From assembly GCF_001625195.1 (NCBI RefSeq), contig NC_054391.1, positions 558,001 to 622,000 on the forward strand: DNA of 64,000 nucleotides, in the 5' to 3' direction. Source of the DNA: Drechmeria coniospora. Lineage: Eukaryota; Ascomycota; Sordariomycetes; Hypocreales; Ophiocordycipitaceae. The notes beneath the pieces were generated by a model, which had not been told where the DNA came from, searched no databases, and saw only the letters and a program-made list of their open reading frames with translations. The number at the start of each line of letters is the position of its first letter. The first letter of the stretch is position 1. Shown here piece by piece: positions 39,801 to 48,623 of the stretch. The position numbers were made by a program, and so were the translations under genes.

Positions 39801-42800
39801 GACCCCGGAACAAGTACCATTCCGCCCACTGCTGGATGTGTTGGCAACTGTCCTACTAGTATCATTGTCACCGTTACTGGCGGTTATGTTACAGAAACCG
39901 TATTCGGATCAGACCCTGGTACGAGTACAATTCCACCTACTGCTGGATGCGTTGGCAACTGTCCTACAAGTATCATTGTCACCGTTACCGGCGGATATGT
40001 CACGGAAACCGTCTTTGGATCGGATCCTGGCACAAGTACCATTCCACCTACCGCTGGATGCGTTGGTAACTGCCCTACAAGTATCATTGTCACCGTTACT
40101 GGTGGTTATGTTACAGAAACCGTCTTTGGATCAGACCCTGGCACGAGTACAATTCCACCTACAGCTGGATGTGTTGGCAACTGCCCTACCAGTATCATAG
40201 TTACCGTTACTGGTGGTTACGTGACAGAAACTGTCTTTGGATCAGATCCTGGTACCAGCACAATCCCACCTACCGCTGGATGCGTCGGCAACTGCCCAAC
40301 CAGTATCATTGTTACTGTTACTGGGGGGTACGTTACGGAAACTGTCTTTGGATCGGATCCTGGTACAAGTACAATCCCACCTACCGCTGGATGCGTCGGC
40401 AACTGTCCTACCAGCATCATTGTTACCGTTACTGGCGGGTATGTTACAGAGACTGTCTTTGGATCAGACCCAGGCACAAGCACCATTCCACCTACCGCTG
40501 GGTGCGTCGGTAACTGTCCAACTAGTATCATTGTTACCGTTACTGGTGGATACGTGACAGAAACCGTCTTTGGGTCGGATCCTGGTACGAGCACAGTTCC
40601 ACCTACTGCTGGATGTGTTGGCAACTGTCCTACCAGTATTATAGTAACCGTTACTGGTGGCTATGTTACGGAAACTGTATTCGGATCGGATCCAGGAACA
40701 AGTACCATTCCGCCTACTGCCGGATGCGTTGGCAACTGCCCAACCAGTATCATTGTCACTGTTACTGGCGGCTATGTTACAGAAACTGTCTTTGGATCAG
40801 ATCCTGGTACCAGCACAATCCCACCTACTGCTGGATGCGTCGGCAACTGTCCTACTAGTATCATTGTCACCATTACTGGTGGTTATGTTACAGAAACCGT
40901 ATTCGGATCAGACCCTGGTACGAGTACAATTCCACCGACTGCTGGATGCGTCGGCAACTGTCCTACCAGTATTATCGTTACCGTTACTGGCGGGTATGTC
41001 ACGGAAACCGTCTTTGGATCGGATCCTGGCACAAGCACCATTCCACCTACCGCTGGATGCGTTGGCAACTGCCCTACAAGTATCATTGTTACCGTTACTG
41101 GTGGCTACGTTACGGAAACCGTCTTTGGATCAGACCCAGGAACAAGCACCATTCCACCTACCGCCGGATGCGTTGGCAACTGTCCTACTAGTATCATTGT
41201 TACCGTTACTGGCGGATACGTGACAGAAACCGTCTTTGGATCGGATCCTGGTACGAGCACAGTTCCACCTACTGCTGGATGTGTTGGCAACTGTCCTACC
41301 AGTATTATAGTAACCGTTACTGGCGGTTATGTTACAGAAACTGTATTTGGATCAGACCCCGGAACAAGCACCATCCCGCCCACCGCTGGATGTGTTGGCA
41401 ATTGTCCTACTAGTATTATAGTTACCGTCACTGGTGGCTACGTTACCGAGACTGTATTCGGATCGGACCCTGGAACAAGCACTATTCCGCCCACTGCTGG
41501 ATGTGTTGGCAACTGTCCTACTAGTATCATTGTTACTGTTACTGGTGGGTACGTCACCGAAACTATCTTTGGGTCCGATCCTGGTACCAGTACTATTCCA
41601 CCTTCGCCAGGATGCGTTGGCAACTGTCCTACCAGTATCATTGTTACGGTTACGGGCGGTTATGTTACGGAGACGATCTTCGGGTCCGATCCTGGTACGA
41701 GTACTATTCCACCTTCACCTGGGTGTGTTGGCAATTGCCCTACCAGTATTATTGTTACAGTTACCGGAGGATATGTTACAGAAACCATTTTTGGGTCCGA
41801 TCCTGGCACAAGTACCATTCCGCCTTCACCTGGGTGTGTTGGTAATTGCCCTACCAGTATTATTGTCACAGTTACGGGAGGTTATACCACGGAAACGACA
41901 ATTGGTCCCGATCCCGGTACAAGTACTATTCCACCTTCCCCTGGATGTGTTGGCAATTGTCCTACTAGTATTATCGTCACTGTGACTCCCGTTTATGTTA
42001 CTACTACTGAGCCATGGACCGGTACTATAACTACAACCATTACGTCACCGCCTAGTGGCACCAATGCAGGAACCGTTATTGTCCAGACTCCAACTATATG
42101 TTCTGCTCCAGTACCCTGTAACAATCTTGGGTTTACCTGGGCGTATTATAATAACTCTGCAATAAATGTTGACGCAACCTACTCCTCATTCAGCCCGGAG
42201 TCTTTCAAAAATGTGACGCCAATTTACGTAGGTACTACTAACTACGTAGGGGGCAACTACGTTACTGCACCAACTGGACCTATCTACAATTCCACGGTCA
42301 TATTCAAACTATTCAATTTTGCCATCAACCATTACGGATACCTCTTTTCTTGCATATCTGGCGTGTATAATATTAGTATTACTAATGTTGACGATGCTGT
42401 CTACTTGTGGACTGGTCCAAAAGCTTATTCTGGTTGGACCGATGCCAACGCCGATGCGAAAGCTATTTATAATCAGCCCGCTCATGTTGCCGGCAGTGCC
42501 CTCTTTAGCTTTTTTGTTCCGGAGTATACCTACATACCTATTCGATTTTTTTACGGCCAGGCACAGAATGGAGGTACCTGGACCTTTAGTATCGTTAATC
42601 CTAACGGCAGTGTTATTGCTAGTAACCAGCCGACGAATAACCCATATCTAGTCCAGTACTCATGCGATAACACAACTGCTCCCCCGTTCGTTACAACTCC
42701 TGGGGGCTTTGTCACAACAACAATCTTCGGGCCGAATCCTGGCACAAGTACAATCCCGCCATCTCTTGGATGCTCTAGTTCCTGTCCTACTAGTATCATC

Positions 42801-45755
42801 GTTACCGTGACTGGAGGATATGTCACTCAGACGATCACGGGGCCTTTGCCGGGTACGACTACAATACCACCTTCAGCTGGATGTGCTGGTAACTGCCCGA
42901 CTACAATCATAATCACCCAGCCGCCTGATGTTGCTACTACAACTACCATCACGACTGGGTCCGTGTATGGAACAACGACAATTGCTCCTTCATCCGACTG
43001 CACACACCCATGCACCTCTACTGTCGTTGTTACTCAGCCAGCAGATGTATATTTCACCTCTACCATTACCAGCGGGTCGGTATATGGAACGACGACGATT
43101 GCTCCCACATCGGACTGCACACACCCGTGCACATCTACTGTCATAGTTACTCAGCCATCAGATGTGTACTTTACTACTACCATTACAACCGGAGCCGTTT
43201 ATGGAACAACGACAGTCGCTCCCACGTCTGATTGTACTCACCCTTGCACCTCTACTGTCATTGTTACGCAGCCAGCCGATGTGTATTTCACTACTACCAT
43301 CACCAGCGGATCGGTTTATGGAACAACGACGATTGCTCCCACATCTGATTGTACACATCCATGCACCTCTACAATCATAGTTACCCAGCCATCAGATGTT
43401 TACTTTACAACTACCATCACTACTGGAGCCGTTTATGGAACAACAACAGTCGCTCCCACGTCTGACTGCACACACCCGTGCACATCTACTGTCATAGTTA
43501 CTCAGCCATCAGATGTGTACTTTACTACTACCATTACAACCGGAGCCGTTTATGGAACAACGACAGTCGCTCCCACGTCTGATTGTACACACCCATGCAC
43601 TTCTACCGTCATCGTCACTCAGCCAGCCGATGTGTATTTCACTACTACTATCACTACTGGAGCCATTTATGGAACAACGACGGTTGCACCTACGTCTGAT
43701 TGTACACACCCATGCACCTCTACTGTTATCATTACTCAGCCGGCAGATGTGTATTTCACAACCACCATCACCACCGGAGGCGTTTATGGAACAACAACAG
43801 TCGCTCCCACGTCTGACTGTACACATCCATGCACCTCTACCGTCATCGTTACGGAGCCAGCAGATGTGTATTTCACTTCTACCATTACCAGTGGGTCAGT
43901 CTATGGAACGACGACGATTGCTCCTACATCCGACTGCACGCATCCATGCACCTCTACCGTCATAATTACCCAGCCGTCAGATGTGTATTTCACTACTACC
44001 ATCACCACCGGAGCCGTTTATGGCACAACAACGGTTGCTCCTACGTCTGACTGCACACACCCATGCACCTCTACTGTCATCGTTACGCAGCCAGCAGACG
44101 TGTATTTCACCTCTACCATTACCAGCGGGTCGGTATATGGAACGACGACGATTGCTCCTACATCGGACTGCACACACCCATGCACCTCTACCGTCATCAT
44201 TACACAGCCATCAGATGTGTATTTTACTACTACCATCACAACCGGAGCTGTATATGGAACAACGACAGTCGCTCCCACGTCCGACTGTACACATCCATGC
44301 ACCTCTACTGTCATCATTACCCAGCCGTCAGATGTGTATTTCACCTCTACAATTACCAGCGGGTCGGTATATGGAACGACGACGATTGCTCCCACGGCCG
44401 GCTGCACGCATCCCTGCACCTCTACTGTTATCATTACCCAGCCATCAGATGTATATTTCACTACTACGATCACAACCGGAGCCGTTTATGGAACAACGAC
44501 AGTCGCTCCCACGTCCGACTGTACACACCCGTGCACATCTACCGTCATCATTACCCAGCCGGCAGATGTGTATTTCACAACTACCATCACCACCGGAGGC
44601 GTCTATGGAACAACAACAGTCGCTCCCACGGCAGGCTGCACGCATCCATGCACCTCTACCGTCATCATTACCCAGCCGTCAGATGTCGCTACGACGACTA
44701 CCATCACCGCCGGGGCCGTTTATGGAACATCGACGATTCCTCCCTCGGCTGGCTGCACGCATCCATGCACCTCCACCATCGTCATCACTCAGCCCATGGA
44801 TGTTGTGCTAACTACAACAATAACTTCTGGATTTACCCGTACCACAACAACCGTCAACCCCAGTGTGGGCTGCACGCATCCTTGCACCACAAGTGTCGTT
44901 GTAGTGGTTACGCAAACACCACCTCCTCCTCTCAACTGTTCCATATCCGGGTATTTGATTCAGAAGAGCAACGACAACGCGCCCATCCAACTGTTTGGCG
45001 TGGATCTGGCCACGGGTCAACTAAATCTTCTGGGCGGAAACGTTTCCGGAGATACTGGCATTGGATTCATCAATTCCATTGGATTCAACTCTCAGGACAA
45101 TTATATTTACGGAGCCACTCGCGGAGGACAACTGGTTCGAATCGGAGCTGGCGGTCAGGTTCAGCCATTGCCGTACAACATCCCGTACCAGAGCTCCAAT
45201 TCGGGGGATATATTACCCAGCGGTCGCTACGTCGTCCTTGGTGGTGCAAGAACGGCTTCCTTGCCGGAAGGGAATTACGATTGGTCTGAAATCGACCTGT
45301 CCAGTAACCTGTTGCCCACCTTTGGAACCGTCGTGGCTTCGGGACAAGCTCGCCATGCTACGTTCCAAGTGAGCGACATAGCGTACGTGCCCGGTGGTGG
45401 GAATGCCATGTACGCGTTTGGCTTCGGATTCGTCGGATGCGGCTCATCCTGCACGTTTATCAATCTTGCTCAGTTTAACCTGACAACCCATACCTGGACG
45501 ATCATCAAGAACCTGGGGAGCGTTGCTGGAAATACCATTGGAGCCGTCTACGGATCAAACAACGGCTACCTCTACGGTTCCGACAACGTCTCTGGAAATA
45601 TTTACAGCATTGATATCGTCAACAATGGGCCGCTTCAACTTGTGTCGACGACGAATCAAACAACACAAAACAATGACGGAGCGAGATGCATCGACGCATC
45701 GAATCCGAACATTACCACTGTTAGCGTTCTTCCGACCGCAACAGACACGCCTTAG
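24841..45755 (+). CDS. Giant GLEYA-domain repeat adhesin B, about 6,952 residues
   Basis: Exons are 24841-24998 and 25055-45755. The ATG at 24841 (A at -3) gives a signal peptide (MNAQRFAIVAFVHLF); another in-frame ATG at 24817 has a poorer context. Order: DYQPF/CSG module; Thr-rich lead-in; about 147 units of 37 residues (GTST, C-x3-C, IIVT) in four blocks (residues about 105-5697) split by SD-x-NPT linkers; a yeast-flocculin-like TEPWTGT linker; a GLEYA/PA14-type domain (about 5737-5911) with Asp-Asp at 5832-5833 in the position of the Ca-binding DcisD motif; two more 37-residue units; 17 units of 39 residues with CTHPC; and a propeller-like domain resembling DUF6923 (about 6677-6937) starting at NCSISGYLIQK. 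There is no hydrophobic tail for a GPI anchor. GLEYA domains in yeasts bind glycans; surface adhesion is inferred here. The mass would be near 0.7 MDa before glycosylation. Confidence 0.93.
24999..25054 (+). other. Phase-2 intron of adhesin B (56 nt)
   Basis: Donor GTATGA at 24999, branch site GCTAAC at 25038-25043, acceptor CCCCAG ending at 25054. It joins CG|A (Arg) to codons for TYTTY and moves the reading frame into the long exon, which has no in-frame ATG of its own upstream. It matches the intron of adhesin A in phase and in the flanking R-TYT residues. Confidence 0.9.
25364..28235 (+). repeat. Adhesin B repeat block I (111-bp units, about 26)
   Basis: The 37-residue units are diverse at first (FGPTPGTS, GYCPT variants). 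From about 26990 they become uniform GGFITETTFGPVPGTST / AGCTENCPT units. It ends at the first linker. Confidence 0.9.
28236..28310 (+). other. Linker 1 in adhesin B (residues about 1113-1137)
   Basis: A non-repeat segment with ESDVNPTLSIS and PSSTPEVTQTGGF lacks the C-x3-C motif and replaces the normal unit. Related linkers occur at 36176-36265 and 37921-37990. Confidence 0.8.
28311..36175 (+). repeat. Adhesin B repeat block II (111-bp units, about 71)
   Basis: The units are dominated by TGRIITETTFGPAPGTST / SAGCTGNCPTR. Two irregular inserts carry an MRRRG tribasic motif at about 30929-30985 and 35642-35700, each followed by VPTTG-type variant units. Recent near-exact tandem duplicates occur, for example at about 35010-35220. 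Confidence 0.92.
36176..36265 (+). other. Linker 2 in adhesin B (residues about 3759-3789)
   Basis: The segment reads VPFETQSDFNPTDSITL followed by a Thr/Ser stretch, with no C-x3-C pair. It follows a shortened unit with GCSSDC and precedes block III. Confidence 0.8.
36266..37920 (+). repeat. Adhesin B repeat block III (222-bp dimers)
   Basis: About 15 units alternate between GAITTETTFGPVPGTST and GDIITETTLGPVPGTST forms, both with ATGCTGNCPT. This gives a 222-bp higher-order period from about 36590 to 37850. Confidence 0.92.
37921..37990 (+). other. Linker 3 in adhesin B (residues about 4341-4364)
   Basis: The segment reads EPFATQSDFNPTDSISL and is nearly the same as linker 2. It follows a unit with GCLSSC and precedes block IV. 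Confidence 0.8.
37991..41990 (+). repeat. Adhesin B repeat block IV (111-bp units, about 36)
   Basis: This is the most uniform block, with TGGYVTETVFGSDPGTST and GCVGNCPTS. 39015-39125 and 39126-39236 are identical. Near-identical tracts recur at 6 units (40575 and 41241) and 23 units (38101 and 40654). One unit has lost its second cysteine (TAT at 39516-39518). Confidence 0.93.
42110..42630 (+). other. GLEYA/PA14-like adhesin domain within adhesin B
   Basis: This non-repeat segment contains FTWAYYNN, GYLFSCISGVYNISI, NVDDAVYLWTG, SGWTDANADAKA and PIRFFYGQAQNGGTWTFSI. That order is typical of the GLEYA branch of PA14 lectin domains. It is the only globular domain inside the repeat stalk. The family assignment is from motif recognition, not from a profile search. 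Confidence 0.88.
42915..44925 (+). repeat. Adhesin B repeat block V (117-bp units, 17 CTHPC motifs)
   Basis: The 39-residue units contain CTHPCTSTV, ITQP-DVYFTTTIT and VYGTTT. SGSV and TGAV subtypes partly alternate. The DCTHPC core is the one used throughout adhesin A. The last units diverge (DVVLTTTITSGFTR) before the C-terminal domain. Confidence 0.93.
44930..45752 (+). other. C-terminal DUF6923-like domain of adhesin B
   Basis: Conserved stretches are NCSISGYLIQK, LFGVDLATGQL, GFNSQDNYIYGATRGGQL, IGAGGQ, GRYVVLGG, GTVVASGQARHATFQVS, YVPGGGNAMYAFG, NNGYLYGSDNVSGNIY and NNDGARC. The pattern of short beta-rich repeats suggests a propeller. The DUF6923 label is from memory of the family. The protein ends in TATDTP without a hydrophobic tail. 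Confidence 0.75.
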
Positions 45756-46112
45756 GGCTTTGTCATGTCCCATTATTATACCACAGCCTTGTGAAGCGAC
45801 TCGATATCAGGGGTTATCCGTTTGATTATGCGTAATGAAGAATTTTATTTTGACGAATGTAATGTCATTTTCTTGGTATGAATCTCAGCCTACATTGTGG
45901 CGTGTAATCTAGTACACGCTTGAAGTATGAATGAATCATGTAATTTCCGTGTGCCTTTCGTTTGCAGTGACTTGAATGGAGCGGATGGATTCCCCATTGC
46001 CTCCAACCCAGGAGGCATTGTGTGTGTTCTCCAACCCAGGAGGCATTGTGTGTGTTGTGCGAACGAGTCACGCCATCAAGGCAATTTTCCAGACCCATGA
46101 GTCGGTTATCAT

Positions 46113-46220
46113 AGATGTATTAGATGTATTAGATGTATTAGATGTATTAGATGTATTAGATGTATTAGATGTATTAGATGTATTAGATGTATTAGATGTA
46201 TTAGATGTATTAGACGTACT
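46113..46220. repeat. 9-bp microsatellite, 12 copies
   Basis: The unit GATGTATTA repeats 12 times and then degenerates into GACATACCA-type units to about 46290. Confidence 0.95.
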
Positions 46221-46474
46221 AGACATACCAGACATACCAGACGTACCAATTATACCAAACGACCAGACGTACCAGATATACCAGATATGCCATGTAGTAG
46301 AGCAATCCAATCAAACTCGTAGATCCCCTCATCAGTCACCAGTACTTCAGCAGAGGCATTTGTACGTATCGTCTCCGCCAGTTCCTACTCAACGCTCTTG
46401 CGTCGGACATTGCTCTCAGACTATACCATTCCACGATGACGCTCTTGTCCTACAAGACGGCCAGTCAAGAAACT

Positions 46475-46681
46475 CAAGTCAGACTGGTAGAAATGCTTTG
46501 ATTGCTCGGGTTGGTGGGAGCATCCCCTTTAGATGCTTCAAGCCAGACTGGTAGAAATGCTTTGATCTCTCTGATGGGCGGGAGGAGCATCCCCTTTAGA
46601 TGCTTCAAGCCAGACTGGTAGAAATGCTTTGATTGCTCGGATGGGTGGGAGGATCATCCCCTTTGCATGCTTCAAGCCAGT
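46475..46681. repeat. 64-68-bp tandem repeat, three copies
   Basis: The units share AGACTGGTAGAAATGCTTTG and CATCCCCTTTAGATGCTTCA, with starts near 46481, 46545 and 46612. Small length differences would break any frame. Confidence 0.9.
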
Positions 46682-46730
46682 ACTATTAGGTATATCATCT
46701 AGACTCGCTTTACTTGTACAGCCGGACAAG

Positions 46731-46887
46731 GTGGGTTAAATCCTCCGGTGGGTTAAATCCTCCGGTGGGTTAAATCCTCCGGTGGGTTAAATCCTCCGGT
46801 GGGTTAAATCCTCCGGTGGGTTAAATCCTCCGGTGGGTTAAATCCTCCGGTGGGTTAAATCCTCCGGTGGGTTAAATCCTCCGGTGG
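46731..46887. repeat. 17-bp minisatellite, about nine copies
   Basis: The unit GGTTAAATCCTCCGGTG repeats almost perfectly; only the last copy differs. The uniformity suggests recent expansion. Confidence 0.95.
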
Positions 46888-48515
46888 ATTGTGCAGGCCT
46901 TTGTGGCTCCAACGTAGCTGGAACCGTGACCAAGGTAGCAATCGTTGGGTTCATCACAGCTCTGTCGGAGTAAAGTGTCTGGTGGACCGTCGGCCAGCGC
47001 TGATTTCTCCATGCTCATGCCTCGGATCACCGTTGGTAGTTTCTGGGCGAGCTCCGAAGAGGCCTATTAATTAGCTGCCAGGCAATGTAGGGTGCGGTCA
47101 ATGGATGAATTGCTTCGCTGCAAAATGTCCGCTCCCGTTTCTGTCGTCCACTTGATCGCCTGCTCCTCTGAGTCGACGTTTTCTGTACGTGTCCCGGATA
47201 TGCCGCCCTGGCCATGACCGTTCCTTTTTCCATCTTGCTGCTGATCATCTCTGCACTTGCGGCCCCTGTGTGAGCTACGATGTAGCCAGTTCCGTAGCCT
47301 CGTCCGTAACCCCCTCATCTCTGCGCTCAAGTCCGAGTCCTGTTGGAGAGTTGCCGATCCGTTGGACAGTTCCAAGTTGACTCTCCTTTAGGCTGTGCCC
47401 GAAACTCATTCGATCGGTTCTGGTATCCATCACGACAGCTTCACGTTGGAACCAGCCGCCGCCCCTTTCCTCTGTCGGTCTGAGCCGGTACCGTACTCGT
47501 AATGCATGGACTTGGCTGCCATGGGTTGCGTGGATCGGTTGGCCGCACAGATTCCCAACCAGTACGGAGTAGTTGCGCACAGTAACCACCGTCAAGGGAT
47601 GCCGGCTTCGAAGTGACTAGGTCCGGTCAGATCAGATGCCGCATCCGTCAAATTCCTGGCGGGTAACGAATCCATCCATGTCGCTTTCGCCGGCAGCGTG
47701 GACAATGCATTGTTGGTTCGTGATGTATTTATTTCCGCACCGTCTTCGGGAGCGATTCTGGCCCGTCATGTTGCCTCACAGCCTCCACCACTGTCCAACG
47801 CATGTACCACGTCAACCCTTCACCATGGTACAAGGTGGCCGTGCGGACAAATCTCCGCCCTCCTTGGCGAGAAACGGTCCGGTTGGGATCGTGTGAGGTC
47901 TCTCCTTGATGGCCAGCTCCTCTGCACCACGCCACTCGACCGTCATGACCGCTACGACGCGGAAAGCGGTCATGACGCCCCGGGCCATGGAGTCGTCTCG
48001 AGAAGGTTCTCTGTCCACTACGGCCACTGCATTTGGAGATGCCGGTCCGGTCCGTATGTGCCACTGCGTGCCGTTTATTGCAAATCGACGACAAAGTGAC
48101 GGCGTCTGGTTCCATGGTTCGTCGCTCATCGCTGGAAACGTCGTGATGGTGCAATTCGGGCATGCGTAGCACGTCCTCCAGCTCCATGGTGGACAGTCTT
48201 GCGGCAAAGGTCGTGTTCCGATTTCTTCGCACCGTGAATACCGTCGTTGCTCTCATGACGAGGCGTGAGCCTCTGTGCTTCGGCCGCACGCCGGCGTGGT
48301 GTTGGCAACGGCACACGGATGTTCCATCTCTTGTGAAGCGTGACGCATGGCTTCTGGCCGAGCCGCTGGCGCGTCGCACGGGGGGGTCATCATGCGACCC
48401 CGTGTCGACGGTCGGTACACGCAAACAACGACGGCTTCGTTGTTTCAGCCGACTCTGCATAAACCGATGACGAGGGCGATGGTGGAACCTCGTCACTCCG
48501 ATATCGAAACGAGGA

Positions 48516-48523
48516 TATAAATA
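48516..48523 (+). promoter_or_regulatory. Candidate TATA box of the membrane lectin-like gene
   Basis: TATAAATA lies 101 bp upstream of the ATG at 48624, a plausible distance for a fungal TATA element with a leader of about 70 nt. Confidence 0.5.
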
Positions 48524-48623
48524 TGGCAACGGTAGACGACGCCTGTCTCGGGGACGCTTTCGCTCCTCTTCTCATCCACTCGGCCGAATCGATTCATCGT
48601 CGACAGCAAAGATCAAGGAGGAG

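Larger units (their letters stand above)
45756..48515. other. Intergenic interval after adhesin B, no gene recognised
   Basis: It holds the adhesin B 3' region and three minisatellites listed separately. Between 46.9 and 48.5 kb, overlapping open frames on both strands reach 266 codons (47729-48529, minus), but none has a recognisable domain. Confidence 0.5.

Noticed and set aside
47729..48529. A 266-codon minus-strand frame before the membrane lectin-like gene.
   Set aside because: It has no domain, a composition like its shadow frames, and it overlaps the likely promoter of the plus-strand gene.
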